From contig CAJQUN010000024.1 in assembly GCA_907163345.1 (NCBI GenBank), positions 3,658,001-3,722,000 of the forward strand: DNA of 64,000 nt. The letters are read 5' to 3'. Shown here piece by piece: positions 11,232 to 22,681 of this stretch (position 1 is the first letter of the stretch; every line of letters starts with the position of its first letter). The position numbers and the translations under genes are program-made. The stretch comes from Haberlea rhodopensis. Taxonomy: Eukaryota > Streptophyta > Magnoliopsida > Lamiales > Gesneriaceae. The notes under the pieces were generated by a model, which searched no databases, was not told the DNA's origin, and saw only the letters and a program-made list of their open reading frames with translations.

Positions 11232-13255
11232 GTAGTTATTTGCCCTCGAAGGTAGAAATAGAGTATTGATCTACCAAATAAACACATTTTGACCGATTAT
11301 GTAAGCTTCATTTATCGCCGCATCAAATGAAATTGATTAATAACAAGTAAACCTACATCCGTAAATGCAAAGAGCAACAATATTGTAGTAGTACACCTAA
11401 CTAAACTTGCAAAGCATGTTGGATTTGAAGCTCCATATACTGCTGGATGACGCACATAGATAAAATAGATAGACATGCAAGTCAACATTTTTTACTTGAA
11501 TAACCACACTCACCTGAATCACTTGAATAACAACACTCGATATATGAATTAAAGGAACTATATTCCTCTTGCACACATCCACTGAATAACCACACTCGCC
11601 TGAATCATTATTGAGTCATATGTTGATTTGCTTCATCTTTACCTTCGGCTTCTCGACTCCGGAACTCTATATCCTCACATAAAGTGCTGCCACATGAGCC
11701 ATCACATTGTCTAAGCGTGGTTTTTCTTTCGAGATACTTGCATTATATTCACACTCAATATAGAGATGAACTTTGATGGTCCCTGTGAATTGTGTGCATA
11801 TAGAAGCGAGCATACTAGGAAAAACTTGTGAAAAATGCATGTAAACAGAGAGAATCTTGTAAAATTTTGTCAAAAAAATAAAGGATATGCGATGGCCATC
11901 ACAAAGAAGATTATGCTAATGAGCACGTCAGTTGCATCATTCAAACTGACTAGAGATCTCATGAAACAACATTAATTCTTACTGAGGAATAACTGAAGAC
12001 TTCAATTTACAAAGTAACAATCACTAATACCAACCCACGCAGATAAAAATTCGTGAACATGCACTTGAATTCAATAAATGCATACTGGAAACTCATTCAT
12101 TCATATGTGAAAAACTTATGAATTATGCAATCACTTTAAACATATTCCTGCCACAAGATAAAATAACACAAATTCGGCAAGAAAAAGAACCTTGCTTTGG
12201 CTGAAGCTCTCCTCTAACGTTTAGAGGTACTTATTCCTCCAGCATAAGAAATGTATGCATGTCCAGTTGATGCTGAAGTAAAATAAACAGAGACACTACA
12301 CTGTAAATTTAAGGGATTGCCCCAGGTTGTTGCATCTGTTTGAAGGTAGACCGTAGACGACTGAAGCGTCCAAAAGTTAATGCCAGGAAAGTAGTGTCAA
12401 ACCCTGGCATCAACTTTAAACCTTTGGAAACAAATTTTACATGCATCCAACCGTAGCCCTGGAAGATGCAGGGAGCCAAATATTGATCAATGAATCCTCA
12501 AACAAAAATTTGCATGCAGCCAAAAGTGCACAATTGAAATCAAACTTAAAATAGTGCATCAAACCCCGAGCCCCGAACAAATAGATACTTTTGAAGAACT
12601 CCAATCCTCTAAAAGTGGAAACAGAACTATAACTACAGTTTCAATTAGCTTTAAAGCATTGAGTGTTTATATGCATCCCTAAATCAGAAACCAACCTGCC
12701 GATGATCTTGTCCTTTAAGAATTCATCAAGAAATGTCAGCAGTTTTGGAGATTTCAAACATGCTTAACCTATCATGTACATGTTGGAGTTCATAATACAT
12801 ATAAGAAATAAAGAGCAACAGAAGATTACTACAGATATCTCACATTGAAAGGAGACAATAAAGGATTATCGCATCGTCATTCATTCAACACTAGTATGGA
12901 TTTCTAAAAACTGTAAGATATAATATATAATGCTCTGCCCCAATAAGAGTCTTAAGTAGTGGCAAGACACCGAAGCTGTAGCTAGCATATAATAGACTTC
13001 AGTAAACCAAATACGTATAATACGAAAAATAAATATGAATTTAATCATCTCTTTGAAAGGATTGTATGCACTGAGCGATACATATCTCATATTTATAAAA
13101 AGTAACTGTCCAGAGAGGTATGGATATGATAAAAACCACAGAAGATAGATAAAGAGAATAATTTTCAAATTTCCTTTTATATTGTTAAAACAGAAAAGAC
13201 TAGATCTAAATCATTCTACAAAAGGTGGAGGAATAAAACATTTATTATCTTATTA
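11232..13255. other. Non-coding region between RPL14 pseudogene and Agenet/ENT gene
   Basis: Small ORFs on both strands show no recognisable protein content. The right part probably includes the 3' UTR of the Agenet/ENT gene, whose stop is at 13256. Nothing else can be supported. Confidence 0.4.
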
Positions 13256-14711
13256 CTAAACAAAAACAGCAGTATTCGCAGATATCAGGTGCTTCAGCTC
13301 TTTCAAATGTTCATCATTTGAAATGTGGAGCATAATACGAAGATTTGTCAACAATGTTTCCTGTTCCCAACTCAAGGGACCAGAAGCATACAAAACTTCA
13401 AGAGTGCAGCGATAAGCATGCAACTCTAACTTACGAATATTGACTTCTATTTCTTCTTTTGGAGGAAGGGAACATCTTTTTCTCTTAGAGCCTGAACAAA
13501 ATGACTCAGCATCGCTACCGAGGGTGTCTGTATCTTGGCAATACTGAGGATTTAAATGTCTGTAACAGGTGTTTGTACATTTATCAGTAATGCTACAACT
13601 ACCCACAGAACAGGCGTCACTGTCAGAACTATTTAATTCAGAACTTCTGACCCCAGAAAAGTCGAGAACACCTTTTTGTTTTCTCCTTTCCATTTGATTA
13701 TATCCATTCGATGTGATGTTAAAGGAAGCATGCATGTTTTTTTCACCCAGAAGTTCTCTTGGGTAAGCAACAGCATCTACCTTTTCAAGCACTGGGGCAG
13801 TCAGCTCCTTGCCATCTTTCTGAATTTCTACACGTTTTCTGACACGTCCATCAACCGCTGCAATAGTAGAGGAGTGATACAAGCCCCTCCTCTCCCGGGG
13901 CCTAGAAGAGATCATAGACGATTTAAAAAATAATGTCTCATCCTGATTATTCAAACAACCTTTCTGTGGTTGAGTTTTAGCCTTCGCATCACTGTCTGGA
14001 ACCTCAAAGTTCAGACCAGCTATAATGTCATCACCTATTCTGCAACAATGTAAACAGGAGAAACTAGGAGATTAGTGAATGCAAACTGGGAACTCCTCAG
14101 ATATATTTACATAGAAAAGGAGACTTCACAAGTAAGATGAGTGTATGGGGCTGTCCTATTGTACATAGTACAATTAGGAACAAAAGTTAAAAAAAAAAAA
14201 GACGAGAATAAAAAATAGATGATTGCAATGATTGCAGGAAAAAAAAATGAAAAAAAGGAACCTTTTCCATCAGAATCCATCTATCATCATGCCAGGTCTG
14301 TCTCATCCTGATGTTCGATCGTTCAACAATTATTTCCTTTGAGCACCCAAGTAATCTTACCAAGTACTGATTTTGGAAGGAAGAATCATGAAAACGAATC
14401 TCATTGCTTGTATTTTCTCTTTTACAATCCAAAATCTTAAGGATAACAGAAATATTCCATGAAGATTCATAAAAGATCTCCACGACATCACCAGCAACAT
14501 AGTGTTCCACCCCCCATACCAGAGGAGGGCATGGTCTGACAAGCTTACATGATACCGTCTCCACCAATTGTTCACTGGCCAAACCACAATGAAAATCATA
14601 CTGCACCAGATAAGTAATGCCATTGACAGATAGTATCTCTGCAGTACGCCACGAGACTGCTGCTTCTTTTTTGTTCATCACCTCCACTTTATCCCCCTTT
14701 CTGAATCTCAT
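13256..14711 (-). CDS. Agenet (plant Tudor-like) and ENT domain protein
   Basis: Predicted exons: 14711-14262, a 26-nt exon 14155-14130 (hypothesis), and 14039-13256, giving 419 aa. The N-terminus MRFRKGDKVEVMNKKEAAVS starts a pair of Agenet/Tudor-like folds (residues 1-150), known to bind methylated histone tails or nucleic acid. The C-terminal 65 residues (EEIEVNIRKLELHAYRCTLE and on) form an ENT domain, as in EMSY-type proteins; the basic SGSKRKRC stretch before it could be a nuclear signal. It is likely a nuclear chromatin or RNA-linked factor. The ATG follows an acceptor (TTGTACAG) by a few bases. Joining the two large exons directly gives a frame with an immediate stop, hence the proposed small exon; otherwise the gene is damaged. 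Confidence 0.8.
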
Positions 14712-15512
14712 TATAAATGATCCTGTACAACATATATCAAAAACTGTGATGACGAAGAAATGTTTGCAATCGTATAGAGATGAAAATAAATATTAATAGA
14801 AATAACTTAAAAAATGGAAACCTAGCTGAAATCATAGCACTTCTTTCCAATCTACCATGCTATAAACCCTATCTAGCTAGAACAGAAGCTAACACAACAA
14901 ATGAGACCGAAAATTAATGAAGAAATCTATTGGTCTTTTATGTGGAACCGTAGCAGTTATGCAAAGAGACTTCAGGGATCCCACCTTTCTTTCTGGAATG
15001 CTCAAGGTTTTCATCTATAAATTACTTAACAATGCATTGCCGAAACATATCAACAAATATTAAATCACATTACACATCCATGACCTATGGAACAACAATA
15101 CAAAATAATAATTGATTTGGACCAGTTCATATAATAAATAATCTCTCGACTTAAAACTTCCAAATCAATTCATGAAATGTTAATTCACTGCACAAATCCT
15201 ATTTTTCTTCTCCCAGAAAACATAGGTATTACTTGATTTCTCACACCAAATTTTCAGAATTTAATATTTAAGCTAATTTCACGATTCCCCATAAATTTAA
15301 CAGATTACGTAGGAACCTGACCAATTCATATTCATTAACATTAACAAAATATGATCAATAACCAAAATTTCAACAAAATAATAAAGGAATTAAATTTTAA
15401 ATCCATATAAAAGAAAAAAATTTCAAAAGCCCCAAACTTAACAGGTAAACAACCATCAATTTTAAAATTCAAAGAACCGAAACTGAAACCCTTAAACTGA
15501 AAAAAAACTTGC

Positions 15513-15600
15513 CTTATCTTCAAAATTGAATGGTGTTTTGTATCAGAGCTGTTAACTTCGAAGGTTTTGATCGATGCTTTCTCTTAAAAACAGACGTTGA
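15513..15600 (-). promoter_or_regulatory. Probable 5' UTR exon of the Agenet/ENT gene, GC donor
   Basis: On the minus strand the sequence TTGAAGATAAG is followed by GCAAGTTTT, the strict consensus of a GC-AG intron donor. The matching acceptor TTGTACAG precedes the coding exon at 14723. The leader intron would be about 0.8 kb. An AT-rich TATA-like stretch lies near 15630 on the same strand. This is inference from splice consensus only. Confidence 0.4.
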
Positions 15601-16463
15601 TTCCTATATTGATCGATGTTAGGGTTTATTATTTATTTTGCAAATGCAGGGCTTAATTTTTACCAAACCACCAAATTTGTATTGGAGCAGGAAAGAATAT
15701 GGTCACGCGCCTATTGAAAATCGTGTATCATTGTTGGTATTACACTATTATGAATTATCTATTCCACAAATAAATTTTTACTCCCCAAGTAAAACTAATA
15801 AATACTTTATCGCAAAAAAAATTATAAGTATTTTCTGTTTAAAAAATAATAATAAGTATTTTAGTCCAATTAGTTGAATTCTTATAAACTTATTAATTTG
15901 TAAAACTATCAAGCACAGTACTTTGAAATAATTTTGATCAAGAGTTCACTTTCATTTTGAGAGACTCAAGTTTGAGTCCCGTAATGTGCGGAAAAATATT
16001 TAGCTCATCCCCCTCTAAAAAAATAAAAAGAAGAGAAACTATACATTGTAATTTGATCAATTTGTCAGTTTCAATTATTTTGAGTTTGATCAGATTATTT
16101 TCCGTGTAAATTCAATTAATTAGTTTATTTTTGTGAAAATTAGCTATAATATATATATTTTAAAATTTCGATAGACCTGATTAACTTAGAAACAAACGCA
16201 ATTGTATGAGTTTTGATAAATTTTCTTTTTAAATTAAGGTGGCATTGCCGCTAATTTTATTGATAAAATAAACAATGTTTGTAGGAGGATTAGACCATAA
16301 CATACAACACCGTAAAATCTAATATTGTGCACAAACACTACACCATGAGTAAATCAAAGTAAGTAAAAGTGTGAATACAACCAAAATAATAATAATAAAG
16401 AAACAAGTCCGGACTATGAATCTATTTTCTTTTGTTCCTCAGACTCAAGCTGTATGTCTTAGT
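15601..16463. other. Intergenic, possible SINE remnant at 15930-16040
   Basis: Apart from the promoter of the Agenet/ENT gene nothing coding is seen. The segment GAGACTCAAGTTTGAGTCCC (15960-15979) looks like a pol III B-box region followed by an A-rich tail near 16018-16030. TTTGATCAA occurs on both sides (about 15934 and 16056) and could be a target duplication. Weak evidence. Confidence 0.3.
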
Positions 16464-17035
16464 CTATGTTGCACGGATACGGATACGCGGATACGTGGAT
16501 ACGCAGATATGGGTACGACTGAACGAGATTTTTGAAATTTGTAGGATATGATACGTCCGGATACGGCAAATTTTATTAATTTATTTATATATATAAATAT
16601 AAAAATATTTGTAAGAAATCAAGTTTCAAGCATATAATTAACATTAAACACATTAGAAATCAGAATAAAAATGCAAACTCACCAACTTCACGACAAATGG
16701 TAAAATATTAATCCAGGACATCTAAAAATTTCAAGCATATAATCGACATAAACACATTAAAGTGGTTAGGAAATAGGGATTTTTAAATAATTTAATTTTA
16801 ATAACAGTTTCAACCCTATTTTTTTAAAAAAATTCCGAAAATTCCCGTATCTAACCCGTGTCGGATACGGTCAGCTGCGTATCTTGACCGTATCCGAAAT
16901 AAAAACTTATTTTTTGTCCCCAGATACGCCACGTGGCGTATCCGATACGTATCGGTGTCGTATCCATGCGTATCCATATCCCAGAAGAATCTGATACTTG
17001 ACCGTAACATTTTTTGGAGTATCGATGCAACATAG
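16464..17035. mobile_element. hAT-type MITE, 572 bp
   Basis: Ends CTATGTTGCACGGATAC and the complement of GTATCGATGCAACATAG are inverted repeats. The 8-bp direct repeat GTCTTAGT flanks both sides (16456-16463 and 17036-17043). The interior carries GGATACG/CGTATCC units in both orientations. The two overlapping antisense ORFs at 16816-17079 are fortuitous. It lies about 130 bp after the stop of the small gene at 17169-17767 and so may be in its 3' UTR. Confidence 0.9.
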
Positions 17036-17168
17036 GTCTTAGTGGTCGAAGGTTGAGTTGAGGGGGGTGGAGAAATCAACTTATCGTAATCCTCCTCATC
17101 TGAGCACCGATACGCCCAAGACTCCTCATGTCCATGTTTTTCTAAAGTATTCTGAATATTTCCATTAA

Positions 17169-17767
17169 CTATGCATCATCTGTGAATTCATCATCTAGGA
17201 CATAATTGGTGTATTTCCTCTCCAGCCAATACGAGGCTGGAAAGGTAATGTCATCAGCCTCGTAGACACAGTCAGCCCATAAAGTTTTCGAGGAATAAAG
17301 AGTTTTCGGTGTAGCTGCGGGTTTGCTAGGTTCATCTTTAAAAAAACTAGATTTCGTCTTGTTCAAAAAGTCAGATTTAAGAAGAGGCTGTGAATATTTG
17401 AGAGTGGTACAACTTGATATTGGATAAAAAAACACTTTAATCTACCAATCGACATGCACAATACATAATTTGAGATTTCAGTAAATTAGATAAGTGATTC
17501 AATACATTAATAGAGGCAAAACCCAAACTTCTATAGATAAAACTTGAAAAAAAAATTCTACCCAAAACCAACTAAATATGTCAATGCATATGCATGCAGA
17601 ACCACAGATACAGTATATAAGAAAGTGATACGAACAAATGTGACTTTAGGTACGAATGATTGTAGGACAAAATGGCAAGATATCACCAAAAAAAAAAAAA
17701 ATATTGCAGTCTACGAAACTAAAATACTTTTCAGAATCACGTACCATTCCTTGAGAAGCTTTCTCAT
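17169..17767 (-). CDS. Unrecognised small two-exon protein, 88 aa
   Basis: Exon 1 is 17767-17745 (23 nt, encoding MRKLLKE plus two bases) and ends at a strong donor ATG/GTACGT. Exon 2 is 17412-17169 after acceptor ATATCAAG and reads in frame from CCTTLKYSQPLLKSDF to a stop. The join restores a Cys codon and one frame through both exons. The protein has a basic N-half (NKTKSSFFKDEPSKP) and an acidic C-terminus (VLDDEFTDDA), with WADCVYEADDITFPASYWLE between; no signal peptide or membrane segment. I do not recognise the family. Its start faces the ARM-repeat gene across about 690 bp, so they may share a bidirectional promoter. Real gene status rests on the splice fit and protein-like composition. 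Confidence 0.5.
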
Positions 17768-18459
17768 CACAACGAAACAAAGACGGAATGGAACACAGAC
17801 TGGGATTCAGGAGAAAGTGAGACAATTTACGGATGCTTTTGGCAAGTGATGTGAAAGGGCTCTTGTGTTTCTTGTGATTATATACTACATTTTAAGCTAC
17901 AGTTGGAATGTTGGTTTTATGAAAATCCTGCAGTTATACGAAAACCACAAGTATTCTGCATGAGTAAGTAAAAGAATGCAAATGTTTTACCATGCGACTG
18001 TCGAATTCCAGAAACCGCCATAATTTCTCATCTCCGTTCCTAATCCTTAAACCCTCCATTCTCGTTCAACCTGACAGCAATTGGTTCAACCTGACAGTGT
18101 ATTTTCTTCGTTGGCCGCCAAGCCGTCTTAACACAGATTGTATTTTACTGGGCCTGGACCGACCACATTGTCTAGATTTGGGTCTTCATTCTGGTCTTGT
18201 CCATCGTCAATTTGGGGCTGCGCCAATTTAAACCCAAAGAGATTATTGAGACAAATAAAGTTTCCTTAATCAGTCGACATTATTTGAGTGGCGGACAAAT
18301 CAAGTTTCCACGACCTTGTTTCCTCCGAAATTCCCAACATTGTATTAACCGAAGTCGTTCTGTTCCAAGAAACCATGCATGTATCCACCCTCTTCAAAAA
18401 CCAAAAGAGAACAAAGTCATTCAAACTCCAACACAGCAACCAATACGTTTAATTAAAGA
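17768..18459. promoter_or_regulatory. Intergenic region between divergent genes, possible shared promoter
   Basis: The small gene reads leftward from 17767 and the ARM gene rightward from 18460. The interval has no recognisable coding content; small ORFs at 17992-18231 and 18197-18556 lack protein features. No clear TATA box could be assigned. Confidence 0.35.
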
Positions 18460-19772
18460 ATGGGAAGTCGAGTGCGTGAAACCATCGTTAAATGCCTCAA
18501 AGAAATTCAATTCAATGAAGAACACGACACCCAAGTGGCCCTCCAAACACTGGTGACCATTACAAAAGTAAGCGCACAGAATAGAAACCTGCTGTCGCAA
18601 ACAGATGGCGCCATTGCGACACTCGTTGCCCTCTCCAGATCCCCATCCCCCGCGTCTGTTCAAATTCTTGCGCTTTCCATTCTGTTTAATCTGTCGCTGA
18701 ATCCCACCTTGAAGAACTCGCTTGCAGAAATCGATAACATTACTCATCTCAACACCGTGATCCTGTCGTCCTCTGAAGAATCCGTCAAAATAGCAGCTTC
18801 TTTGCTTTGCAGTTTGGCCATGTTGGATAAAAATAAAGCTAAGTTTGGTGTTGCTGGTACCATTCAGGTCAGTAACCAACATTATACGAGCACAAGTATA
18901 ATCATCATAGGGATTTTTCACATGACTTGATTATAGTGCTGAGGTGATTATAAGGTTTTTCATTTACGTACTTTTCTTTTGTATTCAATTACCACTTCGT
19001 TAATATAAATTGCAATCTTGAATAATTAAGGTATAACAAGACTAGCTATTTTGCAGAAATCGATTTAACAAATCGAAATTATTGAGCTTAGTACGGAAAA
19101 TTTGTATTTATATATGATTAATTTAGGTTATTTCCATTAATATTTTGTTTATTCCAGTTAACTTGTTTTTATAAATTTTATTAATTCATAATATATTTGA
19201 TTATATCAGCAGTATACATATTGAAGCCTTGAAGGTATTGAAGTACGAATTTTGATTCTATTCTCTGTTGATTACCAAGAACCCTGCTTTTTTCGCAGGT
19301 GCTGGTGAAGGCAATCTCAGGCCGACGGAGCCCCGCAGCCCACTATCTCCTCAGCTCCCTGGCGGAGCTGGTACAGTTCCATGGCAACTGCACTGTGGCT
19401 GTGCGGGCGGGGGCGATACCGGTGCTGATCGAGTTGGCGGAGAATGCCGACGGCGAGGATCTTTCCGGGACTTCATTGGCCATTCTCGGACTGCTAGCCC
19501 GGTTTGAAGAAGGGCTGAATGAGTTGAAGAAAACGGATCGAATCGTGGGCCGAATGGTGGGAGTGTTGAAACGGCGTTGCATGCTGAGTAAAGAGGGGGC
19601 GTGCGAGATTCTTCTGCGGTTATTTGATGAGAGTGAGGCGTGCTTGAAGGAAGCTATGCGGCTGCCGGAATTCACGTCGGTGGTGGCGGATATCTCTATC
19701 AGGGGTTCGGGTAAGACACGGGAGAAGGCCGGGTTGCTCATGAAGAAGATGATGGATCCCAATTTGTATTGA
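18460..19772 (+). CDS. ARM-repeat protein (U-box protein relative without U-box)
   Basis: Two exons, 18460-18867 and 19299-19772, 293 aa, phase 0 join (CATTCAG/GTCAGT donor; TTTTCGCAG acceptor). The protein is all armadillo-type helices: SVQILALSILFNLSLNPTLK, SVKIAASLLCSLAMLDKNKA, YLLSSLAELVQFHGNCTVAV, GAIPVLIELAENADGEDLSG. This is the pattern of plant PUB-ARM proteins, but the U-box (E2-binding) domain is absent, as in the short ARM proteins such as Arabidopsis At5g14510. It would act as a protein-binding scaffold; no catalytic role can be assigned. GC content is raised in exon 2. The antisense ORFs at 18421-18921 and 19343-19798 are shadows of this gene. Confidence 0.87.
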
Positions 19773-19938
19773 ATTTTGATGTGTGAGCCGGGTTTCATTA
19801 CATGAGAGAGGGTCTAAACGAAAAAGATTAAAGTTTATATATAATTTTTACGCATATTTAATTACAACCTATTCTTACAAAATCTGTGATCAATTTAAAA
19901 TCGAGGAAAGTTGTGTATAGATCAAATGGGTTCATTTG

Positions 19939-20048
19939 AGCTCTCCGGCTTAGCCGGTAGTGTAAGAGTTCATGCCTACTTTGAGCAGACTCGAGTTCGA
20001 GTCACTTTTAGCACATAAAATTGATTTAGTCCATACCAATAAAAGTCT
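19939..20048 (+). mobile_element. tRNA-derived SINE-like sequence
   Basis: GGCTTAGCCGGTAG (about 19947-19960) resembles an A-box and CTCGAGTTCGAGTC (19990-20003) a B-box, with tRNA-like spacing. This is typical of SINE heads. I found no poly-A tail or target duplication, so the ends are approximate. Confidence 0.4.
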
Positions 20049-20180
20049 AGGGATGGCAACAGGGCGGGTTTGGTACGGTTTGGTCAATCCCAGGACCCGC
20101 CCCGCTACACATAAAACCCAGACCCGCCCCGCCTAGACCCGCGAACCCGGCGGGTTTAGCCGCCCCACCCCGGTTCCAGT
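20049..20180. repeat. Truncated GGGATGGCAACGGGGCGGG-type repeat
   Basis: GC-rich stretch starting CTAGGGATGGCAACAGGGCG with repeated ACCCGCCCCGC units, a sequence type dispersed widely in plant genomes. Only one end is visible; the right side runs into an AT microsatellite (20178-20204) and copia-like DNA. Confidence 0.4.
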
Positions 20181-20204
20181 TTTTATATATATATATATAT
20201 ATAT

Positions 20205-21604
20205 AATTGTTGTTCAATGTTCAAGCAAGAGTCTCCACTGCTGAGTTTTGTCATAACCAAGGGGAAATTGTTGGGAAAACATTTCTAACTTTTGGTGATT
20301 ACAAATATCCACTGCTTGAAGTGTCCACTGAGTTAAAGCCTATTGAAAGAGGAAATAATGGTTAACTCTACAAAGGTCCACCGGATACTAAAAGACAAAG
20401 CTATCTACCGGATAAAAGGAGATCTATCGGATAAAGAGCTATCTACCGGGTGAAAGGATAAAAGGAGATTTACCGGATAAAGAGCTATCTACCGGATAAA
20501 ACGAGATCTACCGGATAAAGAGCTATCTACCGTGTGAAATGATAAAATGAGATCTACCGGATAAAGAGCTATCCACAAGGTGAAAGGATAAAATGAGATC
20601 TACCGGATCCAAAGACCAAGAGTTACCATCTACCGAATGCAGATAGTGAGCGTCCACTGGAACAAGAAGTCAACAGACGTCTAGAAAGTTATTAGTCGAC
20701 CTAAGTCCATCAAACTAAGTAACTAATAACTATTCAGTAGATATACATCAACAGAAAAGTCAGCAGACGTATAAAGCAACAAGACAAAACAAGTACAAAT
20801 TCATTCTGACAAAGGTACAACAGAGTGCCGCACTACTATATCAGCGCCACCAGTAGCGTCAGAATGAAAGAGCCGTTGATTAGCGAAATTGGAAAGAAGA
20901 CAAAAAGAATTTGGAAGAAAATCAGGAAGCCGATTTCAAGCAGTTTTTTCCAATCAAAGAAAAGTTGTCGTTAGACCGCTGTGTCTATTAATATGTCAAA
21001 GTCAAGAATGAAGAATGTGCTGAACAATCCGACCAAAATTCAAAAGACACAATTCAACTTCATTCAACTCAAGCAAAACATTCAACGCTTTACTGAGATA
21101 TTCTGAAGTTTTGCAAGAGCAGCAAAGAAGCCCTATTGTGATCTTGAAGACCAAAGCCCACTGAGTCTGCTACTCAAAGAACACTCAAAGCTTAAGAGAT
21201 TTATATTTTGTATGAGTGTTATAAAACACACAGTAATCAACTAAGAGAGTTGTATTGCTAGGAGTTTAGGCCAAGCTGTGTGAGTGCCTAAGAAGGTTGT
21301 ATACTGTAAAGTGTAAGCCAAAGCCTTCAAGTGTAACCTTCCTGCAAAGGAAGAAGGGGAGACGTTGAAGCGTTGTGATTCGAACTTCCAGAACATATCC
21401 CGTGTCATTTACTTGATGCATATTTTCATTCAGTTTCTTTAACTCACAAGTTAAGCAGACGTCTTCCGCACTATTACTAGTGTCTGCTAACTTGCCAACA
21501 ATTGAGAACCTACTGCAGTACTTACAGTCTGCTGTATCAAGAAGAATCGAAATTGAGTCTAGTGTTTATTCAACCCCCTTCTAAACACTACTCCGATCCT
21601 AACA
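20205..21604 (+). mobile_element. 3' end of a Ty1/copia-type retrotransposon: internal remnant plus LTR
   Basis: A purine tract (AACCAAGGGGAAAT, 20256-20268) precedes TGTTGGGAAAAC at 20269, and the sequence ends GATCCTAACA at 21604. TGTTGGGA and TCCTAACA are the paired inverted ends of an LTR, giving an LTR of 1336 bp. The CAACCCCCTTCTAA text just before the end is common in copia (SIRE/Maximus-like) LTRs. Only a few dozen bases of internal DNA remain; the 5' part is gone. Inside the LTR, 20395-20607 is a tandem array of about 50-bp units containing CTACCGGATAAAGAGCTATC. No ORF remains. Confidence 0.7.
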
Positions 21605-22437
21605 CTAATTTTATATGTAACTAGTACCAAAATTGTATTGCTTTAATACAGATTTCATGTGTACCAACTATCAAAATTTTATAGTTTTAATGCCAATTTT
21701 ATATGTAACTAGTACCAAAATTGTATATGTTTAATGTCAATTTTATGTGTAACTAGCACCAATTGTATATGTTTAATGCCAATTTATTTATAACTAGTAC
21801 CAAAATTAAACATGCATAATACTAATTTCATGAGTATCTAGTACCAAACATATATATGTTTAATACCAATTTTATGTGTAACTAGTATCAACATTATATA
21901 CGTTTAATATCAATTTCAAGTGTAACTATTACCAAAATTGTGTTGTTTATGTTTAATGCCAATTTTATGTGTAACTAGTACCAAAATCGTCTTGGTTTAA
22001 TACCAATTTAATGTATAACAAATACCAAAATTTTATTGTTTTAATACCAATTTTTTGTGTAATTAGTACCAATTTTAAGTATAACTAGTACCAAAATTGT
22101 ATATGTTTAATATAATTTTTATGTGTAACTTGTACTAACATTATATACGTCCGATACCAATTCAAGTATAAGTAGTACCAAAATTATATAGGTTTAATAC
22201 CAATTTCAAGCGTAACTAGTACCAAAATTATATACATTTAATACTAATTTCATGTGTAAAAAGTACCAAAATTATATATTTTTAATACCAATTTTAAATG
22301 TAACTAGTACCAAAAAATGCATATGTTTAGTATCAATTTTATGTGTAACTATTATCAAAATTGTATATGTTTAATACCAATTTCAATTGTAACTAATACC
22401 AAATTGTATGTTTAACACCAATTTCAAGGGCAATTAA
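21605..22437. repeat. AT-rich minisatellite, about 46-bp unit
   Basis: About 17-18 imperfect copies of a unit containing AATACCAATTTTATGTGTAA then CTAGTACCAAAATTGTATATG. Copies vary by substitutions and small indels. The array begins immediately after the LTR end and stops just before the RPL34-like sequence. Confidence 0.9.
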
Positions 22438-22459
22438 TATCATTTTGATTGTTTGACAA

Positions 22460-22681
22460 TTGGAGAAAGTAACAACAGTAATCAATTTGGCTGGCACTTC
22501 AGTCTTAGCAGTAAGCTTTTCCTTTGCCTTTTGTATCTTCAAAGCTTTCTCCACAATCTTTTGTTCTTCCACTAAGAAAGCTATAATGATCCTATATCAT
22601 AACATAAACGATTGACATGACTCGACGATCCTCACGGGATAATCTAGATTTCTTGTATTCCGCAGGTCTTAAATGAGGAAT
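22460..22681 (-). pseudogene. RPL34: 60S ribosomal protein L34 (eL34) exon remnant
   Basis: After an acceptor (TATATTGCAG) the minus strand reads IPHLRPAEYKKSRLSR, the start of the last exon of eL34. The part that should read GGVLSGSAVRERIIRAF is largely deleted and frameshifted, with a stop after VYVMI. In another frame the text continues FLVEEQKIVEKALKIQKAKE, again eL34. The copy cannot make a normal protein. The upstream coding part is missing or changed beyond recognition; a stretch ending GQMIQG at 23374 resembles the conserved GKRIQG that precedes this intron. Confidence 0.8.

Noticed and set aside
16816..17079. Two overlapping antisense ORFs
   Set aside because: They lie inside a MITE and contain repeated Gly-Tyr-Asp/Arg-Ile text from GGATACG units.
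18421..18921. Antisense ORF of 166 codons opposite the ARM-repeat exon
   Set aside because: It is a shadow of the sense exon, which has clear ARM repeats and matching splice sites.
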